This document shows, one piece after another, positions 1-7,204 of a stretch of 27,068 bases of DNA. The first letter of the stretch is position 1. Every line of letters begins with the position of its first letter. This DNA is from 43-108 sp001915545 (lineage in GTDB: Bacteria; Bacteroidota; Bacteroidia; Bacteroidales; Bacteroidaceae): assembly GCA_902491215.1 (NCBI GenBank), contig CABUGV010000043.1:1-27068 (forward strand). Reading direction: 5' to 3'. The notes under the pieces are model-generated. The model had not been told where the DNA came from and did not search any database. It worked only from the letters and a program-made list of their open reading frames with translations. The position numbers were made by a program, and so were the translations under genes.

Positions 1-268
1 TGAGATGTTCCACCAGCTGTCTGTCGGAGAATCCGGTGTACGCCTTCAGGACCATCAGGGCAATCTTTGCCGAAGGGCTGAAGATGTTCCTGCGGCCCAA
101 ACGATGCTCAGACAAGCCAGCAGCTTTTGCCATATGCTCAAACGGAAACACCGAGTGAAGCCTGCCAAGCTCACTCTCATTGAAACTCTTGCGGTATTTT
201 TCTATAATATCAAATTCTGTAAAGCCCAAAGTAGGCTGAATTTCTGAAATATTTTGTATCTTAGCCAT
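1..268 (-). CDS. Insertion-sequence transposase, N-terminal part (runs off window)
   Basis: An open frame on the minus strand starts with ATG at 268 and stays open for 89 codons to the window edge. It begins MAKIQNISEIQPTLGF and contains IALMVLKAYTGFSDRQLVEH, which fits the DUF772 (PF05598) N-terminal domain of IS5/IS1182-type DDE transposases. The catalytic part lies outside the window, so whether the element is intact cannot be judged. The ATG at 279 is in another frame and meets no continuing protein. Upstream (283-383) are two hairpins and no other gene, as expected for the non-coding end of an IS. Family assignment rests on 89 residues; transposase identity is fairly sure, subfamily is not. 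Confidence 0.8.
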   Translation of the reverse strand, partial: MAKIQNISEIQPTLGFTEFDIIEKYRKSFNESELGRLHSVFPFEHMAKAAGLSEHRLGRRNIFSPSAKIALMVLKAYTGFSDRQLVEHL

Positions 269-284
269 ATCTTAGTCATGGAAT

Positions 285-323
285 TTCCCCCGTTTTGGCT
301 GTCAAACCTTATTTTCGGGGGAA
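285..323. repeat. Inverted repeat in IS upstream end
   Basis: TTCCCCCG (285-292) and CGGGGGAA (316-323) form a perfect 8-bp stem around a 23-nt loop, just upstream of the transposase start. It may shield the transposase from outside transcription or be part of the IS end; the terminal inverted repeat itself cannot be defined with one end in view. Confidence 0.5.
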
Positions 324-341
324 TACCTAAAGATACAAAAA

Positions 342-390
342 AGCCAGCTAATTCGCAACACTTTGTGTATGAATTAGTTGGCTAATTTTA
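342..390. terminator. Terminator-like hairpin at IS boundary
   Basis: AGCCAGCTAATTC (342-354) pairs with GAATTAGTTGGCT (371-383) with one G-U pair, leaving a 16-nt loop. A-rich sequence precedes it and T-rich sequence follows it, so it can work on both strands. It probably insulates the transposase from read-through and may mark the edge of the IS. Confidence 0.5.
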
Positions 391-411
391 TTCTATTTAC
401 TGAATATCCCT

Positions 412-669
412 ATGATAGATCGACTTATGGTAAAGAAAGAGGCTCTACAATGCAGTGGAAAGATTTACTCTGAAGAGTATAGGAGAAGGTTTGGGACCAA
501 GAATGATATTTTCAGAGTAGAGAAAAATCCGACTGACAACAGTAAACTTGTACTGACAATAAACAGACAGCCCATCTCTGACTGGTTTAAGGAACAATGG
601 GACAAACTAAGGCAATCCTTGCGATCCACCGTGCAGGAAGAGAAGAAAAGCAAAGGATTAAAAATGTAA
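412..669 (+). CDS. Small orphan ORF, possibly a 3' gene remnant
   Basis: An 85-residue basic protein begins MIDRLMVKKEALQCSG and ends in a lysine-rich tail (KKSKGLKM). The frame is already open from 373, upstream of the ATG, and no ribosome binding site precedes the ATG. The IS end lies directly upstream. The ORF could therefore be the C-terminal remnant of a longer gene cut by the IS insertion. Its composition (charged, WFKEQW core) looks like real protein rather than noise, and the style resembles C-termini of Bacteroidales mobilization or conjugation proteins, but I do not recognise a family. A hairpin terminator follows 19 bases after the stop, which supports it being the end of a genuine transcription unit. 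Confidence 0.4.
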   Translation: MIDRLMVKKEALQCSGKIYSEEYRRRFGTKNDIFRVEKNPTDNSKLVLTINRQPISDWFKEQWDKLRQSLRSTVQEEKKSKGLKM

Positions 670-687
670 TCATCACAACAAAAGGAA

Positions 688-721
688 AAATAAAGCAGTC
701 TAATATAAGGCTGCTTTATTT
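688..721. terminator. Intrinsic terminator after small ORF
   Basis: AAATAAAGCAG (688-698) and CTGCTTTATTT (711-721) form a perfect 11-bp stem around a 12-nt loop. The T-rich right arm suits termination of the plus-strand ORF ending at 669; the A-rich left arm means it could also act on the minus strand. Confidence 0.65.
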
Positions 722-815
722 AAAAGCAGACTAATACAAACAAAATAATAGTCCTCTATCATCATAGATTTTCCTCCACACGCATTTTCAAAAAAGATTA
801 GTGAACTTAGTCATT

Positions 816-2570
816 TTATAATGAGCAAATATTAAAGAAATTTTTCCATATATCTGCCGATTTATAACTACCAATAGAGCTTGCAGGAACATATAAACAA
901 CAATCAATGTATACTTTGCTGTCAAATGCATTAAATGAATATTTAAATTTTGGAGGTGTTGTACCTTCACAATAAATCTTATTTAATTTGCCACATCCAT
1001 TAAACCCATTTATTAAGGAAATGCTGAACGGAATAGACACTTGTTCTAGTTCTCTTAAATATCTTAGGGATACCAATTCTTCTACACCTTTTCCTATCTC
1101 AAGTTCCTTTACGGGAGCATAATCTAATAATGCACCTGCTGAGGTATAAGATTCTGACACTTGAAAATTACGACCTATATAAACATATTCTATAGGAGAA
1201 TCACAAAACATGGAATAATTTACAACTCCACCAGTACCTCCGCCAGTGTCCACAGAACCTCTTCCCGCTGTATATACTAATGTGGAAGCACCATCCTCAA
1301 AAATGAGTTCCTTAAGACTTATACATTTGTCAAAAGCTCCATCACCCATAAAAGTTACACTAGATGGAATTTTCAAAGAAGTAATCTTTGTTGCACCTGA
1401 TAGGAGGTGACTATCAATTGAAGTAACACAAGAACCTAATTTAATATCTTCACATTGAGATAAATCTGAAAATCCGGGATTCCAAGGCCAATGATCGATA
1501 GTCCGACCTATGTATAATTTTCTTATTGGGCAATTAACAAAGTATTCTGGTACATTGTTAGAGGAACAATAAAAATATAATGTAGAAGTACCATCTTCTA
1601 TTATGACCTCTGATAATTTTATACATTCATCAAAGCTCCTTTCGTAAAGGGTTTTAACGGATGCTGGAATTGAAATTTTTTCTATTAGGCTTCCATAAAA
1701 TGCAGCACGCCCAATGTATTCAATATTCCTTCCTAAAGTAACATTCCCTATGTTTGAACGATAAAATGCCCCATCATCGATACTTGTTACAACAAGTGTT
1801 TTCCCATTATACGTAACTCTGTCTGGGATATTTATATCACCAGAATAAATGCCTTCACCACCTACTACAGTAGCCGTAAGGTTTTCTATAGATAATATTT
1901 TGTAAAAAAGACCTTCGCATTCAAAATCATAATTTTTAGGATATTTTTTGATTTCTTGATTAATTATCAATTTTTTACTAATGTTCTCTCCTAAAAATAC
2001 AATTGTTGCAGTCCGTTTACTTGTTGTCTTATTTTCATCTACTTTTATTATATATGTTTTTTTGCCACCAGTACCTTTATCCTCATCATTTATTGTCATA
2101 GAGACCCAATCATCACTAATATTATAAATGTAAGTTATATTAGATGTTACGGATAAATTTATAAATCCTCCAGAGCCTTCAATGTTACAAACTGATGAAG
2201 AAAGTTCAATAAAATTATTTTGTTTTTGCTGAATTGTAACAGACTGCTTATCAAAGCCACATTCTATTGTTACAATAGCATTACGGTCGCTATTGGTTGA
2301 ATTTTCATATACTTTCACAACAAGAACTTGATTTCCTGAATTTCCAAATGTTGGAGATAGTTCACACCATTCGGCATTTGTAGTGGCTGACCATTTAGCA
2401 TTTGTAGTAAAATGGATTTCTACTATATTTTCTGAATTTGAACAGATAAAGCTATTTTCTTCTAATTGACTAATTTTTGCATTTTCAGGACTAATGTTTT
2501 CTTCCGAGCAGGACAGTAAGACAAAAGACACAACAAATACAGGAAGTATAATAAATAAAAATCGATTCAT
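816..2570 (-). CDS. BACON-domain / BspA-type leucine-rich-repeat surface lipoprotein
   Basis: A 584-residue protein. Residues 1-20 form a lipoprotein signal with lipobox VLLSC; Cys21 is followed by Ser-Glu-Glu, an acidic start typical of lipoproteins exported to the surface in Bacteroidota. Two BACON domains follow at about 40-116 and 120-206, with the usual NAEWCEL and DDWVSM tryptophan motifs. From about 214 to the end are BspA/LRR_5 repeats of the form IGRAAFYGSLIEKISIPASV. BACON domains are associated with mucin or glycan binding, and BspA-type LRRs with adhesion, so an outer-surface binding role is likely (inference). The gene is clearly AT-rich compared with the DUF389/fhs side. It starts 8 bases after the stop of the 131-residue gene, so the two are probably cotranscribed. 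No terminator is evident between its stop and 721. Confidence 0.85.
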   Translation of the reverse strand: MNRFLFIILPVFVVSFVLLSCSEENISPENAKISQLEENSFICSNSENIVEIHFTTNAKWSATTNAEWCELSPTFGNSGNQVLVVKVYENSTNSDRNAIVTIECGFDKQSVTIQQKQNNFIELSSSVCNIEGSGGFINLSVTSNITYIYNISDDWVSMTINDEDKGTGGKKTYIIKVDENKTTSKRTATIVFLGENISKKLIINQEIKKYPKNYDFECEGLFYKILSIENLTATVVGGEGIYSGDINIPDRVTYNGKTLVVTSIDDGAFYRSNIGNVTLGRNIEYIGRAAFYGSLIEKISIPASVKTLYERSFDECIKLSEVIIEDGTSTLYFYCSSNNVPEYFVNCPIRKLYIGRTIDHWPWNPGFSDLSQCEDIKLGSCVTSIDSHLLSGATKITSLKIPSSVTFMGDGAFDKCISLKELIFEDGASTLVYTAGRGSVDTGGGTGGVVNYSMFCDSPIEYVYIGRNFQVSESYTSAGALLDYAPVKELEIGKGVEELVSLRYLRELEQVSIPFSISLINGFNGCGKLNKIYCEGTTPPKFKYSFNAFDSKVYIDCCLYVPASSIGSYKSADIWKNFFNICSL

Positions 2571-2578
2571 TGTAAATA

Positions 2579-2974
2579 CTATTTATTTTTGTTTTCCAAG
2601 ATGATAACATCGTTTGATGATTCTTGACCTAAGTAAAAGTATCCTTTTTTTGCCAACTCATTAACCAAATCATCATCCATATATTGACGCATATCTACGC
2701 AACGAGGAGATTCTACTACATTATGCCATTCGAATTTAATTTTCTTTTCGTTTTTACATGAATCAATATGTTCGTATATTTTCTTCTTAAAATTAAGTAC
2801 ATATTCCAAGGAATCCTTACAACGAAAGTCTATATTTTCTTTCTCTTCATGCAAGCGGCTAAGTTGTTCACTTACATATTTTATAAAATCGCTATCATTC
2901 ATATTAAATTCAAAAACTATATTTGTTGAAATTTTCCATCCTCTATTCAGTTCAGCGGAAATCCGCTGAACCAT
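2579..2974 (-). CDS. Hypothetical 131-residue protein upstream of BACON/LRR lipoprotein
   Basis: A charged, lysine- and glutamate-rich protein with no signal peptide or membrane segment, so probably cytoplasmic. I do not recognise a family. It sits 8 bases upstream of the lipoprotein gene in the same direction. The start is uncertain: ATG at 2974 gives MVQRISAELN, but those first codons contain a perfect 9-bp inverted repeat (2951-2970). An internal ATG at 2902 (MNDSDFIKYV) would give a 107-residue protein and leave the palindrome in the leader. The AT-rich codon use matches the lipoprotein gene and differs from the core genes beyond the tRNA, consistent with joint acquisition. Confidence 0.6.
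   Translation of the reverse strand: MVQRISAELNRGWKISTNIVFEFNMNDSDFIKYVSEQLSRLHEEKENIDFRCKDSLEYVLNFKKKIYEHIDSCKNEKKIKFEWHNVVESPRCVDMRQYMDDDLVNELAKKGYFYLGQESSNDVIILENKNK
2951..2970. repeat. Perfect short palindrome at gene start
   Basis: TTCAGCGGAAATCCGCTGAA: 9-bp arms (2951-2959 and 2962-2970) around two bases. In RNA it could form an 8-bp hairpin with a 4-nt loop over the first codons of the 131-residue gene, so it could influence its translation, or it could be a dimeric protein-binding site. Confidence 0.6.
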
Positions 2975-3000
2975 CTATTCTGGCATTAACACAAGTATAT

Positions 3001-3048
3001 AAAAAACAATAACCCTGAAGTTTGCTTGTTCAGCAGGGACAACAGGGT
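3001..3048 (-). promoter_or_regulatory. Leader hairpin followed by U-run (possible attenuator)
   Basis: On the minus strand ACCCTG (3048-3043) pairs with CAGGGT (3017-3012), and a U-rich stretch (3006-3001 TTTTTT) follows after a few bases. It lies between the predicted start of transcription near 3052 and the 131-residue gene. The stem is only 6 bp with a 25-nt loop, so a weak conditional terminator is possible but unproven. Confidence 0.3.
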
Positions 3049-3054
3049 CTTACG

Positions 3055-3086
3055 CTTGCAAATATAGTCATTAATTTCTTTCTTTG
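3055..3086 (+). promoter_or_regulatory. Promoter of the Abi-like gene
   Basis: CTTG (3055-3058), 20 bases, then TTTCTTTG (3079-3086), which differs from TAnnTTTG at one position. Transcription would begin about 25 bases before the ATG at 3120. It shares both elements, as an inverted repeat, with the opposing promoter. Confidence 0.4.
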
Positions 3087-3090
3087 CAAG
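3059..3090 (-). promoter_or_regulatory. Promoter of the 131-residue gene / BACON operon
   Basis: The minus strand carries TATATTTG (3066-3059), a full match to the Bacteroides -7 consensus TAnnTTTG, with CTTG (3090-3087) 20 bases upstream as the -33 element. It overlaps the oppositely directed promoter proposed for the Abi gene. Confidence 0.5.
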
Positions 3091-3119
3091 AAAGATGCAA
3101 ATTTTAAACTTTATACCAA

Positions 3120-3782
3120 ATGAAATATGATGAATGTTTGCAGGTTCTTTCTCCTGCAAGATTAAATAAATACGCGCAAGCAAGTGGTAATGAAAAAGCC
3201 AAGACTTTGCGTTTATACCAATACAACATCAAGTTGAGCCAACGTTTTTACGGAGTTATCGGTATGTTTGAAATAATGTTACGTAATGCCATAAATACTC
3301 ACTACAAACAATATTTCAACGATGAAAATTGGATAATCAACCAAGCAAGACCCCATGGATTACTTGAACAGGAAGCTTCCGAAATAGTACGCATACAACG
3401 CACTTATACAAATATGGGAGCGTACAACAACGATAAGATGGTAGCTTCCTTTACATTTGGTTTCTGGACTTATCTGTTTACAAGACGCAATTACCGCATA
3501 GGAGGAAAAACGCTTCTTCAAATATTCCCAAACAAAGCGCATGGTTTAAAGCAAACAGACATCTACAACCAACTGACTGCCATCCGTGAATTTCGTAACC
3601 GAATAGCACATCATGAACCTATCTGCTTCAACGCTACACGTGCCATAGATACAAAATATGCCAAAGAGCATTATGAGTTAATACGAACCTATATAGAATA
3701 TATGGGATTTGATTCAGATTCTGTATTGCGAATGGTAGAAAAGCCCGATTCTATACTAAAGGTAATAGATGGTATGAAATAA
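3120..3782 (+). CDS. Abi-family (Abi_2, HEPN-like) putative abortive-infection protein
   Basis: A 220-residue soluble protein. Overall layout fits the Abi_2 / AbiD-AbiF-like family: an N-terminal helix-rich part (LSPARLNKYAQASG), the conserved GMFEIMLRNAINTHY segment (about 48-62), ASFTFGFWTYLF (109-120), and EFRNRIAHHEPI (157-168). The last contains Arg159-x4-His164, the RxxxxH motif of HEPN ribonucleases. Proteins of this type are linked to phage abortive infection, presumably through RNA cleavage on infection. It stands alone, with no obvious antitoxin gene on its strand. It is divergent from the BACON operon and lies just left of tRNA-Leu, a usual place for defence cargo. Family assignment is firm; defence activity is inferred. 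Confidence 0.85.
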   Translation: MKYDECLQVLSPARLNKYAQASGNEKAKTLRLYQYNIKLSQRFYGVIGMFEIMLRNAINTHYKQYFNDENWIINQARPHGLLEQEASEIVRIQRTYTNMGAYNNDKMVASFTFGFWTYLFTRRNYRIGGKTLLQIFPNKAHGLKQTDIYNQLTAIREFRNRIAHHEPICFNATRAIDTKYAKEHYELIRTYIEYMGFDSDSVLRMVEKPDSILKVIDGMK

Positions 3783-3814
3783 ATACCACATCTTTGGTGG
3801 GATACATAAGGATG

Positions 3815-3836
3815 ATTGGGAACAATTTGGGAACAA
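3815..3836. repeat. Tandem 11-bp repeat near tRNA 3' end
   Basis: ATTGGGAACAA (3815-3825) is followed at once by TTTGGGAACAA (3826-3836), matching at 10 of 11 positions. The one-helical-turn spacing and the place, 58 bases from the tRNA-Leu 3' end, would suit a recombinase arm-type site, but no integrase is in view. Confidence 0.55.
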
Positions 3837-3848
3837 GTTACAAAAAAG

Positions 3849-3890
3849 AAAAGAGCTAAATATTTGATTTACAAATACTTAGCTCTTTTT
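3849..3890. terminator. Bidirectional terminator between Abi gene and tRNA-Leu
   Basis: GAGCTAAATATTTG (3853-3866) pairs with CAAATACTTAGCTC (3872-3885) with one mismatch around a 5-nt loop, extended by flanking AAAA/TTTT. It can end the Abi transcript on the plus strand and the tRNA transcript on the minus strand. Confidence 0.75.
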
Positions 3891-3894
3891 CTTG

Positions 3895-3976
3895 TACCCA
3901 GACCCGGGATCGAACCGGGATGGGTTGCCCCACTGGTGTTTGAGACCAGCGCGTCTACCGATTCCGCCATCTGGGC
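3895..3976 (-). tRNA. tRNA-Leu (anticodon CAA)
   Basis: The minus strand folds into a full class II cloverleaf. The acceptor GCCCAGA pairs with TCTGGGT (G1-U72 wobble) and is followed by discriminator A. The anticodon stem CTGGT/ACCAG encloses loop CTCAAAC, giving anticodon CAA (reads UUG). A variable arm (GTGGGGCAACCCAT region) and the T arm with GGTTCGATCC are present. CCA is not encoded (CAA follows), normal for Bacteroidota. Its 3' end faces the accessory DNA at 1-3890, the usual arrangement for integration into tRNA genes. Confidence 0.97.
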
Positions 3977-3989
3977 TTAATTGCGGTTG

Positions 3990-4020
3990 CAAAGGTAGTT
4001 GTTTTTATTTAATAAACAAA
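3990..4020 (-). promoter_or_regulatory. Promoter of tRNA-Leu
   Basis: The minus strand has TTTG (4020-4017), exactly 19 bases, then TACCTTTG (3997-3990). This is a full match to the Bacteroides primary-sigma consensus TTTG-N19-TAnnTTTG, 13 bases upstream of the mature tRNA 5' end. Confidence 0.85.
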
Positions 4021-4024
4021 ATAA

Positions 4025-4067
4025 AAAGGCGAAAAAACAGATAAATCTGCAATTTCGCCTTTATTTT
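4025..4067 (-). terminator. Terminator of the DUF389 gene
   Basis: AAAGGCGAAA (4025-4034) and TTTCGCCTTT (4053-4062) form a 10-bp stem, with an inner 5-bp stem CAGAT/ATCTG. The minus-strand product ends in a U-run (from the A-rich sequence at 4018-4027). It lies just after the DUF389 stop at 4082. Confidence 0.75.
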
Positions 4068-4081
4068 TGGTTGTGTGTTGC

Positions 4082-5419
4082 TCAATTGTCTGCGATAATC
4101 TCCAGTTTTTGGCTTTTAGTGCGGGTTTTCATCCACGCCTCAATCTTGGCGATTTCTGTGTCGGCAGGTTTATTCTTGAATTCTATTGTAGACAGGCAGA
4201 TTGTGTCTGTTGCAACAGAGTCCCCGTCAATTGTACACTTGATGCTGTTGCTTAGCGACAGTGACTTGACGTTAGGGAAGAGCACAGCCATCTCTTTACT
4301 CAGTTCGACGGTTAGAGCCTTGAATCTGTTTTCGTCTTCAAGTTTGCCCTTCAGACTTTCTATCAGATTCTGCTGTTCCCTTATTTCCTTCTGGCTGGTT
4401 TCGTAGAAATCCTTGAGCACAATGTTCTGCAGACCTGAAATGTCGATTGAATCGTTGTTTATGCCTTGTATTATGGCAAGCCTCGCATTCTTCAGATGAT
4501 ATGTTGCCAGATGCGCTCTGGCGTTGTCTATCATTGTTTGTGACACTTCATCGCCGACTATGGCAATCTTTATGGTCTTGTTCTTATAGGAAATCTCCTT
4601 GCTTATAATCTGGGTATTCGGAAAGTTGAGCTCCTTGTTTATGAATTCAGTAGCCGAAGAGTTGAAAATAGTCTCTTTGACGATGCTGTATGTCATGAAC
4701 ACAGATGGAGCAATCGTTACAGCCACTATGAGGAATATATATTTCTTGATGAGGCCTTCGCGCTTTTTGTCCATGTAGGCTTTCTTCTGGAACTTGAGTG
4801 CTCTTACTCCTATGAAAGTTGCCAGACTTATGAAAACCGTATTTATGAAGAAAAGGTAGAAGGCACCGAAGAAATAGAGCCATTCCCCGTTGGCCAATCC
4901 GTATCCGGCAGTGCAGAGCGGTGGCATGAGAGCCGTTGCTATTGCCACGCCTGGAAGCACATTGCCCTTGTCTTTGGCACAGATGGCTGTGATGCCGGCC
5001 AATCCGCCGAAGAATGCGATGAGTACGTCGTATATGTTCGGCGATGTTCGTGCCAACAGCTCCGATTGAGCCTCATGCAGAGGCGTCAGAGTGAAGTATA
5101 CTGTAGCTGTTATGACCGATATGCCCGTAGCCACAGCATAATTCTTTAAGGAACGTTTCAGCAGGTCGAAGTCTGTTATGCCGACAGCCAGTCCCATACC
5201 TATAATAGGGCCCATCAGAGGTGAAATGAGCATGGCACCGATTATGACGGCAGTCGAATTGACGTTGAGTCCAAGCGAAGCAATGAATATCGCGAATATC
5301 AGCACCCACAGGTTTGCACCCTTGAATCTGATGCCTCCAACGATGGATTCGACTGTTTGCGCCTGTTCATCCCTTGTCAGCGGCATCCTGAAATATTCTT
5401 TCAGATAGTTTACGTTCAT
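4082..5419 (-). CDS. DUF389 integral membrane protein
   Basis: A 445-residue protein of the DUF389 (uncharacterized hydrophobic domain) family. Residues 37-210 carry the domain, with hydrophobic helices and the conserved stretches NSTAVIIGAMLISPLMGPI (54-72) and PGVAIATALMPPLCTAGYGL (156-175). Another membrane segment lies near 230-247. The remaining C-terminal part is hydrophilic and includes a glutamate/lysine-rich probable coiled coil. Biochemical function is not established for the family; it is a common bacterial inner-membrane protein. It lies 64 bases downstream of fhs on the same strand with no strong terminator between, so read-through from fhs is likely. The ATG at 5419 precedes the conserved domain at the normal distance. 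Confidence 0.9.
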   Translation of the reverse strand: MNVNYLKEYFRMPLTRDEQAQTVESIVGGIRFKGANLWVLIFAIFIASLGLNVNSTAVIIGAMLISPLMGPIIGMGLAVGITDFDLLKRSLKNYAVATGISVITATVYFTLTPLHEAQSELLARTSPNIYDVLIAFFGGLAGITAICAKDKGNVLPGVAIATALMPPLCTAGYGLANGEWLYFFGAFYLFFINTVFISLATFIGVRALKFQKKAYMDKKREGLIKKYIFLIVAVTIAPSVFMTYSIVKETIFNSSATEFINKELNFPNTQIISKEISYKNKTIKIAIVGDEVSQTMIDNARAHLATYHLKNARLAIIQGINNDSIDISGLQNIVLKDFYETSQKEIREQQNLIESLKGKLEDENRFKALTVELSKEMAVLFPNVKSLSLSNSIKCTIDGDSVATDTICLSTIEFKNKPADTEIAKIEAWMKTRTKSQKLEIIADN

Positions 5420-5483
5420 ATTAAGAATAAATGTGGCGTTGAGTATTATTATAAGTGTATTGATGCAGTTTCCTGCAGAATGT

Positions 5484-7151
5484 TTATGACAGACCTTCTA
5501 TCAGGCCGTCCACAATGTCTATGCGCTCTGCCTGCGGTGATTTCGGCAGTCCCGGCATGCGCAGAATGTCGCCTGCGATGACTACTATCATTTCTGCACC
5601 GCTGTTGATTACAAGGTCGCGTATGTGGAATCCGAATCCTGCCGGTGTGCCGTACAGAGTTGGGTCGGCAGAGAACGAATACTGTGTCTTGGCGATACAT
5701 ACAGGGAATTTCTCCATTCCGAGTTCGCTGATTCTCTTCAGCATCTTTTCTGCTGTCTTTGAGTAAGTGACGTTTCCTGCTCCGTAGATGCTCTTTGCCA
5801 CTTTCTCAATCTTTGTCTTCACATCGTCTGTATCCTCGTAGCAAAGCTTGAGAGGCTCGGAAGGATGTTCTTCTATGGTTCTAACTACTGTCTCGGCAAG
5901 TTCTACGGCACCTTCTCCGCCTTCCATGTAAGCGTTGTTTACGGCGAATCCTACTCCCTGTTCTTCGCAGTGCTTGCGTACAAGTTCCAGTTCCTCGTCA
6001 GTGTCGGTTGCATATCTGTTGAATGCCACAACTACAGACTGGCCGTAGAGCTTCATGTTGTGTATGTGCTTGTCGAGATTCTTCAGTCCGAGAGTCAGGC
6101 CTTCGCTGTTTGGCTCCTTGATTTTGTCGAGCGCTACGCCTCCGTGCATCTTCAGACCCTGTGTGGTAGCTACGATGACAGTGAGTTTCGGCTGGAGTCC
6201 GCTCTTGCGGCACTTTATGTCGAAGAACTTCTCAGCTCCAAGATCTGCACCGAATCCGGCTTCTGTCACTACATAGTCGCTGAATGTCATGGCCATCTTT
6301 GTTGCCAGAACGGAGTTGCATCCGTGTGCGATGTTGGCGAATGGTCCGCCGTGTACGAATGCAGGAGTATTTTCTGTCGTCTGCACAAGATTTGGATGTA
6401 TGGCATCCATGAGCAGTACTGTAATGGCTCCTGCCACACCCATATCTTTTACGGTGAAAGGTTTACCGTCAGAAGTTATTCCCAGCAGAATGTTCTCTAT
6501 TCTGCGTCGCAGGTCGTTTATGTCTTTTGCCAGACATAAAATAGCCATTATTTCGCTTGCAGGAGTGATGTCGAATCCGCTTTCCTGAACTGTTCCGTCG
6601 GTTTTTGCACCAAGTCCGGTGACGATGAATCGCAGGTTGCGGTCGTTGACATCAAGAACTCTTTTCCAAAGCACCTCTTTCAGTGCGAATCCTTCTTCTC
6701 TGTGCTGATAAATATAGTTGTCCAGCAGGGCGCTTATCATGTTGTGTGCCGAAGTTATAGCATGGAAATCACCGGTGAAATGGAGATTTATCTTTTCCAT
6801 AGGCAAAACCTGTGCATAACCTCCGCCGGCAGCTCCTCCCTTAAGTCCGAAGCATGGTCCGAGCGACGGCTCGCGCAGTGCTGCTACAGCCTTCTTGCCG
6901 ATCTTGTTGAGTCCTAGCGCAAGACCTATCGACACGGTTGTCTTGCCTATACCGGCTTTTGTCGGTGTGATGGCCGTTACCAGAATCAGATTGCTTTTCT
7001 TTACCTTCTCTTCGTCGATAAGATCTTCAGGCACTTTTGCCATGTATTTGCCGTAGTGTTCGAGCTGTTCGCTCTTAAGTCCGATCTTTGCGGCCACTTC
7101 GTCGATATGTGCCAGTTTGCACTCTCTTGCTATTTCAATGTCAGTTTTCAT
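5484..7151 (-). CDS. fhs: Formate-tetrahydrofolate ligase
   Basis: A 555-residue cytoplasmic enzyme joining formate and tetrahydrofolate, using ATP, to give 10-formyl-THF for purine synthesis and one-carbon transfer. Diagnostic segments are the P-loop region ITPTKAGIGKTTVSIGL (61-77), REPSLGPCFGLKGGAAGGGY, and NLHFTGDFHAITSAHNM. The length matches the family (about 555). The frame is open further to an ATG at 7199, but the ATG at 7151 (MKTDIEIAREC) gives the standard N-terminus. The upstream ATG also overlaps the -7 box at 7204-7197, so I chose 7151. No tetrahydrofolate riboswitch is apparent in the short leader. DUF389 follows on the same strand. Confidence 0.97.
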   Translation of the reverse strand: MKTDIEIARECKLAHIDEVAAKIGLKSEQLEHYGKYMAKVPEDLIDEEKVKKSNLILVTAITPTKAGIGKTTVSIGLALGLNKIGKKAVAALREPSLGPCFGLKGGAAGGGYAQVLPMEKINLHFTGDFHAITSAHNMISALLDNYIYQHREEGFALKEVLWKRVLDVNDRNLRFIVTGLGAKTDGTVQESGFDITPASEIMAILCLAKDINDLRRRIENILLGITSDGKPFTVKDMGVAGAITVLLMDAIHPNLVQTTENTPAFVHGGPFANIAHGCNSVLATKMAMTFSDYVVTEAGFGADLGAEKFFDIKCRKSGLQPKLTVIVATTQGLKMHGGVALDKIKEPNSEGLTLGLKNLDKHIHNMKLYGQSVVVAFNRYATDTDEELELVRKHCEEQGVGFAVNNAYMEGGEGAVELAETVVRTIEEHPSEPLKLCYEDTDDVKTKIEKVAKSIYGAGNVTYSKTAEKMLKRISELGMEKFPVCIAKTQYSFSADPTLYGTPAGFGFHIRDLVINSGAEMIVVIAGDILRMPGLPKSPQAERIDIVDGLIEGLS

Positions 7152-7196
7152 CTTTAAAGTTTTGTATATTGGCCAGTTAAAATTTTTAATATGAGA

Positions 7197-7204
7197 CAAA
7201 TGTA
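7197..7204 (-). promoter_or_regulatory. -7 element of fhs promoter
   Basis: TACATTTG on the minus strand is a full match to TAnnTTTG and lies 46 bases upstream of the fhs ATG. No clean TTTG is found at the -33 spacing, so strength is uncertain. Confidence 0.5.

Noticed and set aside
722..815. Possible gene or terminator between the small ORF and the BACON/LRR gene
   Set aside because: Only AT-rich sequence without hairpin or ORF was found.
5865..6539. 224-codon plus-strand frame opposite fhs
   Set aside because: Wholly antisense to the highly conserved fhs gene, with cysteine- and tyrosine-rich random-looking sequence.
7152..7199. Upstream start for fhs adding 16 residues
   Set aside because: The extra residues are not in the family and the ATG overlaps the -7 promoter element.
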